Shown here: one piece after another, positions 23,355-31,895 of the stretch
Layout of the letters: the number at the start of each line of letters is the position of its first letter
Position numbering within the stretch: position 1 is the stretch's first letter
NCBI RefSeq assembly: GCF_003259255.1
Contig: NZ_QGOL01000006.1
Coordinates: 248,001-312,000, forward strand
Direction of reading: 5' to 3'
DNA length: 64,000 bases
From: Algoriphagus litoralis
Lineage (GTDB): Bacteria > Bacteroidota > Bacteroidia > Cytophagales > Cyclobacteriaceae
Position numbers and translations under genes: made by a program
Notes under the pieces: generated by a model
Seen by the model: only the letters and a program-made list of their open reading frames with translations
Told to the model about the DNA's origin: nothing
Databases searched by the model: none

Positions 23355-25394
23355 TTAATTTCCCGCTAGGATAAATCTTCTTCCCAGATCAAATTCAGTG
23401 ACACGAATTGGACGGAAATTAAAGGAAGCTTTGTAGACCTGCTTGGCCAACGGTCTGATCAAGTCTAGGGGTAAGCCGATAGATTTGCCTTGAAATTCCG
23501 CTTTGTAAAACTCCTGCACCAAAACAGCCTGCTGCTCTCGCTCCAGTTTTAGGAGATTACCCTTGGCTTTTTTGACATCTTCTTCTGAAAGGTTGTATCC
23601 TTTGCCAAAAAACTGAGAATGAAGCGCTTCGATCATGTAAACCCCGCCGGAGTTCACGGCCTGCCAAATATGAGTCATTTCGTGGATCAACTCATCCATA
23701 GGGAGTTTACCTTTTGATTTGTAATTAATGACATACATGGTCACAAAAGGCCTGTTTTTATTCATCCACATCACAAAATCGGCTGCGAGACTTGCATCCG
23801 TGATCTTGACCCTATCCAAGTCGATGGAGGTTCCGAATACCTTCTCGGCCTCGGCACGCTCAGCAGCGGTCAATCCCCTGTGAGAGCCAAAAACTTCCAA
23901 AATAATCCCGAAAAGAACCGCTGCTGCTGATGCGCTGATTTTGACAGCTTCTACCATCAAGGTTACTGCAGATTTACCGAGTTCAATCAGGCCTTTGATT
24001 AAGCCCTCTCTAAATGCTGCCCGAACGTTTTGGATGATCGTACCCACTACCTCTCCCAGGTGAATTGCAGTACCCAAAAGCGCAGTAAGTAATGTTTTGA
24101 TGACTGATGCAGTTTTGGTAGCGATAGCTTCCAAAACCTCTTTCACTACTTTCCAAATTTCCCGAAGGGCAGTCATCAACTTCTTTGCTTGGGCTGCGAC
24201 AAACTTTCCGACTTCATTCAGAACCGCACCCAGTGAAATGGCTAAATCCTTCAACGCACCGAAAATCGGGGTCAGTTCGGCAATAGTTCTATTTACAATT
24301 TCTTTCAGCATATCAAATACCTGGGTCCCGATAGCTCTCAAGGCATCAATCACAATTCTGGCAATATTTCGACCTCTATTGATCACGGCGGTCATGATCT
24401 CCCGTACGGTGCGACCCAATTTCTTGATCTCCTGCACGATTCGCTTTGCAATGTCCAAAGCAATCCTGTCCAAACGAGAAACGAAATCCAACACTTTCTT
24501 GCCTGCTGCCAGAAGTGCCTTGACCACATTGGCTAATTTGGACACGGCCATCTTTGCAATCTCAAACAAAAGTGAAGTGAAAGATCCCAACATTGATTCC
24601 AACTTTGACAAAGCTGTTCTAAGCGTACTCTCAACTTGATTTACGGCCCAGTTGAGCACGTCGATTCCTTTTTTGCCAGCTTCGATCACAGCTTGGATAA
24701 ACTTGTTGAGAGCAGCTGTTCCTTTTTTCACCGCTTCAGCCAATACCTCAGCCACTGATTTGCCGGCAGCCATCACCGCTTCCACGAAGTCACTCACTTT
24801 ATCCTGAGCCCAACTAGCAACTGTTGAAATGGCTTCAGCCAGGTTTTTCCCAGCAGTCTTGATCGCATCAGCGACCGTGTTGATGGCATCCTTAACAGCG
24901 TCAACGACCTTTCCTGCTGTTTTTTTCACCCAGCTCCAAAGCCCATCTGTATCATCCGGCACCATGCCTGTCTTCAGGATCTGACCCGCTGTGGTCAGCC
25001 ATTCGGCTACATCTTTGATATCTCCTCCTTCGGTGAAATAGTCCTTCATCATATCCGCGGCCTCATTTCGCTTCATTCGTGCCATCTGATGTACTAAAAG
25101 AGGAGCCTGCTTAGTTTTCAAAAAACTCTTGACCACAGCTTTTCTGGAAGCTGGTTTCGCTTTTGCAGACCAAGAAGCCAATTCAAACGCCTCTTCAAAA
25201 TCTCCTGCCTGACTTCTTAAAAGGATAGCCTGTGAAGTTAGGTCCAGATCTTTCACGCCGGTTCCTTCACTTACCTCCAAAACTTGCTTGATGTTCTCCC
25301 TGCTGAAGTGAACCGCATGCATGGCTTCGAATCTTCCTTTCAGGGATTTTCCCTGCTGAATTTTCTTGAATTGGGTTGGATCTAAAGTGCCCAT
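23355..25394 (-). CDS. Large helical protein with C-terminal HExxH zincin domain (DUF4157-like metallopeptidase)
   Basis: 679 residues, no signal peptide. Residues 1-145: acidic/basic helical domain resembling a repeat scaffold. Residues of about 151-500: one continuous series of amphipathic helices, alanine- and lysine-rich, in units of roughly 30 residues (AVKDAINTVADAIKTAGKN, then AGKSVAEVLAEAVKKG, then AGKKGIDVLNWAVNQVE), resembling apolipoprotein-like or membrane-active regions. Residues of about 507-625: a zincin with HEMTHIWQ at 571-578 (H571, E572, H575) and a likely third ligand in REQQAVLVQEF (E620). The preceding strand TMYVINYKS and the HExxHxxQ form match DUF4157-like peptidases found in polymorphic toxins and contractile-injection cargo. 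The caspase-like gene follows without a gap. Confidence 0.7.
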   Translation of the reverse strand: MGTLDPTQFKKIQQGKSLKGRFEAMHAVHFSRENIKQVLEVSEGTGVKDLDLTSQAILLRSQAGDFEEAFELASWSAKAKPASRKAVVKSFLKTKQAPLLVHQMARMKRNEAADMMKDYFTEGGDIKDVAEWLTTAGQILKTGMVPDDTDGLWSWVKKTAGKVVDAVKDAINTVADAIKTAGKNLAEAISTVASWAQDKVSDFVEAVMAAGKSVAEVLAEAVKKGTAALNKFIQAVIEAGKKGIDVLNWAVNQVESTLRTALSKLESMLGSFTSLLFEIAKMAVSKLANVVKALLAAGKKVLDFVSRLDRIALDIAKRIVQEIKKLGRTVREIMTAVINRGRNIARIVIDALRAIGTQVFDMLKEIVNRTIAELTPIFGALKDLAISLGAVLNEVGKFVAAQAKKLMTALREIWKVVKEVLEAIATKTASVIKTLLTALLGTAIHLGEVVGTIIQNVRAAFREGLIKGLIELGKSAVTLMVEAVKISASAAAVLFGIILEVFGSHRGLTAAERAEAEKVFGTSIDLDRVKITDASLAADFVMWMNKNRPFVTMYVINYKSKGKLPMDELIHEMTHIWQAVNSGGVYMIEALHSQFFGKGYNLSEEDVKKAKGNLLKLEREQQAVLVQEFYKAEFQGKSIGLPLDLIRPLAKQVYKASFNFRPIRVTEFDLGRRFILAGN

Positions 25395-25585
25395 AATTTT
25401 AAAGTTTAAAGTAGATAAAATTGAAAAACTAGATAAAAACAGAATAAATTCTATTGCAATTATACAATCACAAGCTTTTGACCATTAGTAAAAATTACTA
25501 AAAATGATATTTATCTTGGCAAGGATTTTTTTGAAAAAAATAAATTGGAATGAAACCCAATTCTAAAACAGCAAGGATTTAAAAC

Positions 25586-25617
25586 AAAAAAGAGAAGTCC
25601 TAAGGCTTCTCTTTTTT
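25586..25617 (-). terminator. Strong terminator between the DUF6909 gene and the zincin gene
   Basis: Stem AAAAAAGAGAAG / CTTCTCTTTTTT around a short loop, ending in a T-run on the minus strand, 29 bases after the DUF6909 stop codon. It separates the zincin/caspase pair from the upstream gene. The A/T flanks are symmetric, so it could work from both directions. Confidence 0.85.
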
Positions 25618-25645
25618 GAATTCATGATCAACTTGACCAAGGATT

Positions 25646-27313
25646 TCAATTGAATAATTTCTCCAGAATCTTATAGGTAATCAAATATGTCGGTCTAACG
25701 CCCTCCATTCCAAGCGCCCCGGAAGCTAGGGTGCTGCCAGTTTCGAGCGGATTGTCTGATGCATAATAGGCGTACAATACTTTCACATTTGACCGGATAC
25801 TTTTTCGGATTTTTGAGGCAGACTGGATTGCTTTTTGGTAATGGGCTCCTTCCATCTCCAAGCCTACGGCATGCCAAGAAGACTTCATGAAATAGGTCAG
25901 AATATCCCTGTTTTGCAGCGAGGTCCCAAGCACTGTCACCATCGAACCTGAATAGACTCCCAACCCGTACCCTTCAAAATCTGACTTCTTCAACTCATTT
26001 CTAAACGGATAATTATCCGCAGTACCTTCAAATACGTGCGAATCCGGAACCATGAGATCGCCTTTTCCTCCGTGGAGAATCCCGGCCTTCCCCATGATGG
26101 AAGTTGAAATAATGTTCAGGGAGTAAACTTTGTCGCCTACCCTGTATTTTTTAAGCAACTCATCAAAACATTCATAAGCCTGCTCCCCAAAAGCATAATC
26201 CATCACGACGAAAACCGGTCGCTTTTCCTTCTCTACCGGAAGAGCAACTCCGGGAATAAGGGTGTCTTTTTCAAGCCATGCCGTATCGATAATCTGCGCC
26301 CCGATATTGGTCCCAGATTCATCAGGAAGATCAACAAACCCATGCTTCTCGGCATATTCCCGTATCGCTTTGCCCTGATTATTTTTGGCTTTGACCGAGA
26401 TGTCCATGGCTGTTTGCTCGATTTGCTCGTAGGAATTCAGCCCCAAAGCTTGGTGTCCGTAGATCGTATTGAGGACGCTGTGAAGATTGGCTGAGATGAT
26501 GTGGATTGGACGCTTAATGAGATCAAGATTCAGCAGGGTTTCCTTGATCCGGTCGGCCCAGAGCTCCCCATAGACGTGGTGCCCTACCCGCTCTCTCAGG
26601 GTGGCGGAGAAGCTGATCTCACGATCCAAACTCTGAATTGACTCATCCATTGCAAGCTTACCCAAGTGATAGACCACAGAAAACAAGCTGTTTGAATTGC
26701 CACTTTTGGAAAACTTATCCACCGCATTCAATGTCTCATCAAATGTCTTTCCGATCAGATGACTGAGGTAAGCACTGGCACATTCTCTGTCGAATTCTTC
26801 ACCCGACTGCTCTTTTTTGACGAAGTCTTCCAGCATAGTCCAGTTGGAGGAGATCCTTCCTTTAGGGTCGGTGCTGTTTCTCAGAATCTTTCGTGATTCG
26901 ATATATAAAAAAGTAAGGTGGGTTAAGATATCGTAAATATCTGATCTACCCCGAGTCATCTCCACATACATAATGTCCTGATCGAGCCGATAGCAATTTC
27001 GCTTTCGTTTGGCAGGAATGATCGGAGATAAATGAGAGGTCTCATAGCCTTCGCGACTGATCAGTCTGACATAGCGACATTCTTCGATTCCACGGGGAAG
27101 TCGCTCCATGACGTAGAGTAAGCCGTCAAGTTCGATCTTTTCTGGATCAGTCAGTGTGCCATAGATCTCTGGACTAAGCGTCATCAAAGCTTGAATCAAA
27201 CCCTCTCCCGAAACACCCATTGGCTTGTAACTACCTCTGTTGAAAAGGTGGCGCATGGTGATGTACAGCCGCTCAATGGCTGCTCTAGATTCTTGTGCTC
27301 TGGTTCGTTTCAT
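25646..27313 (-). CDS. DUF6909-type protein with a nucleoside-phosphorylase-like C-terminal domain
   Basis: 555 residues. The first 300 residues are helical and basic (TRAQESRAAIERLYITMRHLF; ILTHLTFLYIESRKIL) and I know them only as part of the family called DUF6909. From about residue 340 the sequence shows a nucleoside-phosphorylase/MTAN-like fold: strand RPVFVVMDYAFGEQ, then GKAGILHGGKGDLMVPDSHVFEG (phosphate/ribose loop-like), VGLEMEGAHYQKA (E486-M-E488, the sugar-binding Met-Glu) and YYASDNP (D520, equivalent to the base-binding Asp). These residues suggest a working nucleoside hydrolase or phosphorylase, but substrate and role are unknown. Cytoplasmic, single-gene transcript with a strong terminator. 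Confidence 0.7.
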   Translation of the reverse strand: MKRTRAQESRAAIERLYITMRHLFNRGSYKPMGVSGEGLIQALMTLSPEIYGTLTDPEKIELDGLLYVMERLPRGIEECRYVRLISREGYETSHLSPIIPAKRKRNCYRLDQDIMYVEMTRGRSDIYDILTHLTFLYIESRKILRNSTDPKGRISSNWTMLEDFVKKEQSGEEFDRECASAYLSHLIGKTFDETLNAVDKFSKSGNSNSLFSVVYHLGKLAMDESIQSLDREISFSATLRERVGHHVYGELWADRIKETLLNLDLIKRPIHIISANLHSVLNTIYGHQALGLNSYEQIEQTAMDISVKAKNNQGKAIREYAEKHGFVDLPDESGTNIGAQIIDTAWLEKDTLIPGVALPVEKEKRPVFVVMDYAFGEQAYECFDELLKKYRVGDKVYSLNIISTSIMGKAGILHGGKGDLMVPDSHVFEGTADNYPFRNELKKSDFEGYGLGVYSGSMVTVLGTSLQNRDILTYFMKSSWHAVGLEMEGAHYQKAIQSASKIRKSIRSNVKVLYAYYASDNPLETGSTLASGALGMEGVRPTYLITYKILEKLFN

Positions 27314-27704
27314 AGATAAATTTTTCCGTTTTTTTCACGCATAGGATTTGCCTTTGATGATCATTCGAGGATTGAATGAGGATTTTCAAGGGCATTTCAA
27401 CTAGTTGTACGTTTCCTTTAACTTCATTTGTAAAATCGCAATACAGCGATACAATCTTTACATTGACACCAGCCATTTGCTAGATTACACAAGTAAAAAA
27501 AGATTAAATTCTGCGAAATTAGGCAAAATCGCCGATTTTACCTGAATTTCTTCAGTTCGCTTCCTGGAATGAGTAACTAAAAGCAGGAGGATTTGTAATC
27601 AATAGACTTAAAAAAAAATTACACCCAAACTCCAAAATCAAACAGAATGAGCGGATTAACCGGCATAGGAACCTGAATTGGCAAATACTTTTTTTGAGGG
27701 TAGA
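27314..27704. other. Intergenic, promoter region of the DUF6909 gene
   Basis: About 390 bases, AT-rich. A 63-codon minus-strand frame at 27285-27476 overlaps the DUF6909 start and has no recognisable features. No terminator was seen after the barrel gene that ends at 27705's left side; no RNA recognised. Confidence 0.5.
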
Positions 27705-28295
27705 TTACTCTGCAGGACTAAGGCGTCTTTTGAGTTTGACACCCATTCCAATGTAGCCTACTGGGGAACTAAATGTCCTAAACCCCATGCGCAACTCGGG
27801 TTCCAAAATCAGGGTTTCCTTGAGCAGAATCTCTTTTCCAATTTTTACCAAAGCTCCAATCTCTACACTGGGAGTTCTGGTGTAATTCTCCACTTGGATC
27901 AGATTTTTATCAATTTGGTTCCACCCTGAAAAAAAATCTACGGTAGGTCCGACTGAAAAAGCGGCAAAGCGACTGGAATAGCGATACAGAAGTGGGACGT
28001 TCACATACCGCTCACGCACGGTGATGGTCTCAGAAATAGTGATTCCTGACTCATCGATCGACACGAAATTTTCATTGATGTCTGTCCGATAAAAAAGACC
28101 AAGTTCGATCCCGCTCCTCGCCGTAAACTGCTTCTCATAAAAAAGACCAAGATTAGGTTTAAACGTTCCAAATTGGAATTCTCCCGCAGCCAAAACACCG
28201 GCATAGCTTGGTCTAAGGTCTTGGGCCATGCTGCCCACAATTACTAAAAAGAATCCGATTACGAGGCTTGAGCACCTCAAAAATTTAAATTTCAT
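27705..28295 (-). CDS. PorT-like outer-membrane beta-barrel protein
   Basis: 196 residues with a signal peptide (CSSLVIGFFLVIVGSMAQ). The mature protein has about eight strand-like segments with alternating polar/hydrophobic residues: FKPNLGLFYEKQF, SGIELGLFYRTD, RYVNVPLLYRYSS, FAAFSVGPTVDFF, LILEPELRMGFR, GYIGMGVKLKRRL. The YVNVPLLYRY motif is typical of the PorT/OMP_b-brl_2 family. Small barrels of this type are abundant in Bacteroidota; the named member PorT assists type IX secretion, but nothing here shows that role. Single gene. Confidence 0.8.
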   Translation of the reverse strand: MKFKFLRCSSLVIGFFLVIVGSMAQDLRPSYAGVLAAGEFQFGTFKPNLGLFYEKQFTARSGIELGLFYRTDINENFVSIDESGITISETITVRERYVNVPLLYRYSSRFAAFSVGPTVDFFSGWNQIDKNLIQVENYTRTPSVEIGALVKIGKEILLKETLILEPELRMGFRTFSSPVGYIGMGVKLKRRLSPAE

Positions 28296-28384
28296 TGCAT
28301 TGGTAGTTTAGAATAATTAGACCTTATAGTTAAGTTATTCTAGAAAGACTACAAAATGCGTTAACATAAATTTTGAATTACTCG

Positions 28385-28963
28385 TCACTTAAGTCTGTCA
28401 CCAAAAAACTTCTTTAGCTTATCCACTTTAGGTTTTACCACAAATTGACAATACGGTTGCATGCCGTTAAGATTGAAATAATCCTGGTGGTAATTTTCCG
28501 CAGGGTAGAAATTAGAGAATGCAGTGATTTCGGTGACGATTGGCCGATCAAAAATCTGGCTGGCGTTCAGCTCGGCTTTCAGTCGTGAAGCAATTTCTTT
28601 TTGGTTTTCATTCTGATAAAAAATACTGGACCGATACTGAGGCCCTACGTCTGCTCCCTGTCTGTTGAGGGTGGTAGGATCGTGAGTTGCCCAAAAAACC
28701 TCCAATAGACTTTCCAAACTTATTTTTTCCGGATTGTAAAAAACATGAATCACTTCAGCATGGCCGGTAGTCCCGGTACAGATTTGCTTATAGCTTGGGT
28801 TGGGGACGATCCCTCCCGCATAGCCTGAGACTACTTTTTCTACCCCATCCAATCGCTGAAATACTGCTTCTGTACACCAAAAACAGCCTGCTCCCAGGGT
28901 TATTAGTTCCAATCCAGCCGGGATGTCCACAGCTGTTTTAGGAAGTTCATGTTCTAAATTCAT
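28385..28963 (-). CDS. msrA: Peptide-methionine (S)-S-oxide reductase
   Basis: 192 residues. Catalytic Cys27 in GAGCFWC (G26-C27-F28-W29-C30), the universal MsrA signature. Other family features: VSGYAGG, YKQICTGTTGHAEV, FWATHDPTTLNRQGADVGPQYRS, YPAENYHQDYF. The enzyme repairs the S-epimer of methionine sulfoxide using thioredoxin. No signal peptide, so cytoplasmic. It is the third gene of a minus-strand group with the methyltransferase-like and DUF3253 genes (gaps 12 and 32 bases). Confidence 0.97.
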   Translation of the reverse strand: MNLEHELPKTAVDIPAGLELITLGAGCFWCTEAVFQRLDGVEKVVSGYAGGIVPNPSYKQICTGTTGHAEVIHVFYNPEKISLESLLEVFWATHDPTTLNRQGADVGPQYRSSIFYQNENQKEIASRLKAELNASQIFDRPIVTEITAFSNFYPAENYHQDYFNLNGMQPYCQFVVKPKVDKLKKFFGDRLK

Positions 28964-28995
28964 AAGAAACTATTTTCTGGATAACACCCATCGCT

Positions 28996-29244
28996 TCACT
29001 TTGGTTTGGTCAGTCTAGAAATCCGCACTGGACCTCTGGGTGGTAGGTTTGGGTCAATCGGTATGCCTTTTTGAGTCACCTGAATCAGGCCTTCCCGATA
29101 CATCTTCATCATTTCATCCCGGATCTCGGGCATGAAAAGCATCCAATCCTCAGGATAAATCTGCCTCACTACTTCAGATGGGCAAAAGGACTTCAATTTT
29201 CTCCTTCTACAAAAGTCCAAAATCGCGACTCGGAGTACGTCCAT
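28996..29244 (-). CDS. DUF3253 family small protein
   Basis: 82 residues, winged-helix-like: FCRRRKLKSFCPSEVVRQIYPEDW, then IRDEMMKMYREGLIQVTQKG and the conserved ending PRGPVRISRL. This is the DUF3253 pattern (S-E-V-x-R, then G-P-x-R-I). Function unknown, possibly a nucleic-acid-binding protein. It starts 12 bases after the methyltransferase-like gene stops, so it is co-transcribed with it. Confidence 0.85.
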   Translation of the reverse strand: MDVLRVAILDFCRRRKLKSFCPSEVVRQIYPEDWMLFMPEIRDEMMKMYREGLIQVTQKGIPIDPNLPPRGPVRISRLTKPK

Positions 29245-29256
29245 AGGCAGATCAGC

Positions 29257-29799
29257 TTACTGGCAGACCATGACAAAAGCAGGAGGCAAATTGCGCATGG
29301 TGAACTTGGCCTCAATGTGTGAAAAGTATTTTGCAAACAGCTTCTTGAGCAAGTAGGAATAACAGATCTGAATAAACTTTCCCTTTTCGCTGAGCGAGTT
29401 TTTGGTTTGTTTCAGAATCTGGTCTGTAGCTTCTTTGGTGATCAGACTGAAGGGAAGCGAAGAGAGCACATAGTCTGCTTTTCTTCCCAGTAAATAATGA
29501 TCCAGTTTTTCTGCCGAGTCACAAATAATCCTGACATTCGCCATGGGAAACTGCTTTTCCATGGCATCACAAAATGATCGATTTATTTCAAAAACTAACA
29601 ATTCGGCAGTCGGTGACATGCGATCAATAATGCCCTGTGTGATACTTCCATCACCACCCCCAAGCTCTACTATCAATTCGGCATGCTTAATGTCTGAATA
29701 CGAGAGCATTTTATTTACCAATGCCTTAGAACTGAAGGTGAGTGCACCTGTGGTATTCAGGTTGGAGTAGAGCTCCAATAACAAATCTGATTTACTCAT
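29257..29799 (-). CDS. Class I SAM methyltransferase, phospholipid N-methyltransferase-like
   Basis: 180 residues from ATG 29799 (MSKSDLLLELYSN); a frame open 20 codons upstream looks non-coding. SAM motif I is IVELGGGDGSITQGI, motif II FEINRSFC, and motif IV region DYVLSSLPFSLI, where the S-S-L-P-F element resembles PmtA-type phosphatidylethanolamine methyltransferases and ribosomal dimethyladenosine transferase relatives. Too short for RsmA. Lipid head-group methylation is a reasonable guess, not proven. First gene of the group with DUF3253 and msrA; 77 bases separate it from the divergent sulfatase gene. Confidence 0.7.
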   Translation of the reverse strand: MSKSDLLLELYSNLNTTGALTFSSKALVNKMLSYSDIKHAELIVELGGGDGSITQGIIDRMSPTAELLVFEINRSFCDAMEKQFPMANVRIICDSAEKLDHYLLGRKADYVLSSLPFSLITKEATDQILKQTKNSLSEKGKFIQICYSYLLKKLFAKYFSHIEAKFTMRNLPPAFVMVCQ

Positions 29800-29876
29800 A
29801 TGATTAAAATGACGTCGGAAGATACCCGATTTTGCCTTATATTTTCCCCCTGAGTTCAAAAACTTAACAGTCCGAT

Positions 29877-31895
29877 ATGGCCCAGAAGGCTGAAATCCGC
29901 TCTACTATACCCTCTCGTCTCCAACTTGTCCTTAGGAATTATTGGGGCATGTCCCTCGTTTTTATTGGGTTAATGCTCCTGTTTCGACTGGCCGAAATCC
30001 ATCTGGTGTTTCAAAACCACGTCTTGGATTTTCCAAAAAAAGAGGTTCTTTTTTGGGGTTTAATGGAAGATCTGGAGTGGTTTCTGTATTTGTTGGGTTT
30101 ATTGTTTATCGTCCACCTATTGATCAGCTTACTCTCAGCAAAAATTGCCCGAATTCTCCTTTTGCTGGAATTCACCCTGTTGATGCTCATCCATTTGGCT
30201 CTGGTCTTTTATTTCATGAAGACACTTTTGCCGCTCGGCAAAGATCTTTTTGCCTACAATGCTGATGATCTTTTACTCACAATTTCTTCATCTGGTCAAT
30301 TGAATGCCCTCAATCTGATCCTTGGGATTTCTTTTGCAGCAGTTGCCATGGTTTCTTTTCACTTTGGAGCAAAAAAAATCAACCTTAGCCTCACCTCCTA
30401 TTTTATACTTACAGGTATTTTGTTTTCAGGGTTGCTGATCGTGACCCTGATTGAAAATGAGCAGACACTGGAAGCCAACGAAACCAGACGAAATATTGAA
30501 CTCAACAAATCGAGATTTCTCACCGAGGAGGCTTTTGACCAAGTCATGTATGGAGGTGAGTTTTACTTTGACTTCTATCTGAGAGGGACCAATGACGATC
30601 TGATGATCACCAAGGAATACACCAACGATGAATACCCCTTCCTCCATAAAAACGAATATCCCGATGTCTTGAGCCCCTTTTTTGATTCACTGACTCAAGC
30701 GCCTGACTTGGTGTTTATTTTTGTGGAAAGCCTCGGCAGGGCTTATTCCGGCAAGGATGCCTATCTGGGAAGTTTCACCCCTTTTCTGGATTCCCTCGAG
30801 CAACACAGTCTGGTCTGGACCAATGCGCTGTCCTCCACCGGCAGAACTTTTGGGCTTCAGCCGGGTGTATTTGGAGGACTACCCTTCGGCGAAAAGGGCT
30901 TTTTGGAGCTCTACAAAGAATATCCCTATCATCAATCGTTGCTCAGTGTACTCAGGGACAATGGTTACGAATCTCGATATTTTATCGGTTCTGACGGCAA
31001 TTTTGATCATGTGGCAGATTTTATCAACTATCAAAAGCCTGTTCAATTTGAGGATGAGAAGACTTTTTTTCCGGAGTATACAAAAACTCCCTCCACCACT
31101 GGATTTTCATGGGGGTATCCGGATAAGGATCTTTTCCTAAATGGCCTGAGGAAACTTCCAGAATCTACCACCAAACCTCAGGTCCGAATTTTTCAAACAC
31201 AAACCTCCCATGATCCCTACATTGTCCCAGAAAAAGAATATTACCAAGAGAAACTCCGAAATCATCTCAGTGAAAAGCTAAATCTCAGTTCGGCCAAAAT
31301 CACGGAATACCTAGCCTATGAGTCGATCTATATGACGATTCTGTATGCAGACGATGCGATTCGCTTGTTTTTCGAGGAATACAAGAAGCGTCCAGAGTAT
31401 GCCAATACGATTTTCATCATCACTGGGGATCATCGATTACCTGAGGTTCCAATGGCCTCTCGAATTGATCGCTTTCATGTTCCGCTATTGGTTTTCTCCC
31501 CGCTTCTCGAGCGGAGAGATTATTTCAAAGGAATCGTGAGTCACTATGAAATTACGCCATCGATTTTGGCATTTCTAGAAAATCAAGGGTTTCTGAACTT
31601 GCCCGAAGAGGTCATTTGGCAAGGACAAGTGTTGGATACAGCCCGGACCTTCCAATCGTTTATTGCCATGCCCTTGATGCGGAATAAAAATCAACTCATG
31701 GACTACATCCATGGGGAATTTTTCCTTTCAGATGGGCAGGTTTTTACAATTTCAGACGGACTGAATATTGATCCTGTCGATGACAATGCACTGTTTAATC
31801 GACTGAATGGGGAATTTGAAGAATTCAAAAACAAGAATAGCTACATGGTGCAGACCAGAAAGCTGCTCCCACCTCCTCTTGTGGCCGGCAAGTGA
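29877..31895 (+). CDS. LTA-synthase-like sulfatase-fold membrane phosphotransferase
   Basis: 672 residues. Five membrane helices in the first 210 residues (YWGMSLVFIGLMLLF, EWFLYLLGLLFIVHLLISLL, ILLLLEFTLLMLIHLALVFYF and so on), then an extracytoplasmic alkaline-phosphatase-fold domain. Motifs: PDLVFIFVESLGRAYSG (metal Glu), ALSSTGRTFGLQPGVFGGLPFGEKGF (nucleophile Thr region), FQTQTSHDPYIVP and FIITGDHRLPE (metal Asp-His). This order matches the Bacteroidota LTA synthase-like group, which probably adds phospho-alcohol groups to lipids or glycans in the envelope; lipoteichoic acid is not expected in this phylum. It abuts the convergent gene at 31896 with no gap. Confidence 0.85.
   Translation: MAQKAEIRSTIPSRLQLVLRNYWGMSLVFIGLMLLFRLAEIHLVFQNHVLDFPKKEVLFWGLMEDLEWFLYLLGLLFIVHLLISLLSAKIARILLLLEFTLLMLIHLALVFYFMKTLLPLGKDLFAYNADDLLLTISSSGQLNALNLILGISFAAVAMVSFHFGAKKINLSLTSYFILTGILFSGLLIVTLIENEQTLEANETRRNIELNKSRFLTEEAFDQVMYGGEFYFDFYLRGTNDDLMITKEYTNDEYPFLHKNEYPDVLSPFFDSLTQAPDLVFIFVESLGRAYSGKDAYLGSFTPFLDSLEQHSLVWTNALSSTGRTFGLQPGVFGGLPFGEKGFLELYKEYPYHQSLLSVLRDNGYESRYFIGSDGNFDHVADFINYQKPVQFEDEKTFFPEYTKTPSTTGFSWGYPDKDLFLNGLRKLPESTTKPQVRIFQTQTSHDPYIVPEKEYYQEKLRNHLSEKLNLSSAKITEYLAYESIYMTILYADDAIRLFFEEYKKRPEYANTIFIITGDHRLPEVPMASRIDRFHVPLLVFSPLLERRDYFKGIVSHYEITPSILAFLENQGFLNLPEEVIWQGQVLDTARTFQSFIAMPLMRNKNQLMDYIHGEFFLSDGQVFTISDGLNIDPVDDNALFNRLNGEFEEFKNKNSYMVQTRKLLPPPLVAGK

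Noticed and set aside
24097..24639. 180-codon ORF antisense to the zincin gene
   Set aside because: Shadow of the Ala/Lys-rich helical repeats on the opposite strand.
22446..27313. CBASS, TIR or other known defence island
   Set aside because: No nucleotide cyclase, TIR, ATPase, nuclease or reverse transcriptase is present; the DUF6909 gene is separated by a strong terminator and belongs to a family common in the phylum.
27285..27476. 63-codon minus-strand ORF upstream of the DUF6909 gene
   Set aside because: It overlaps the DUF6909 start by 29 bases, has no recognisable motif, and its composition looks like intergenic DNA.
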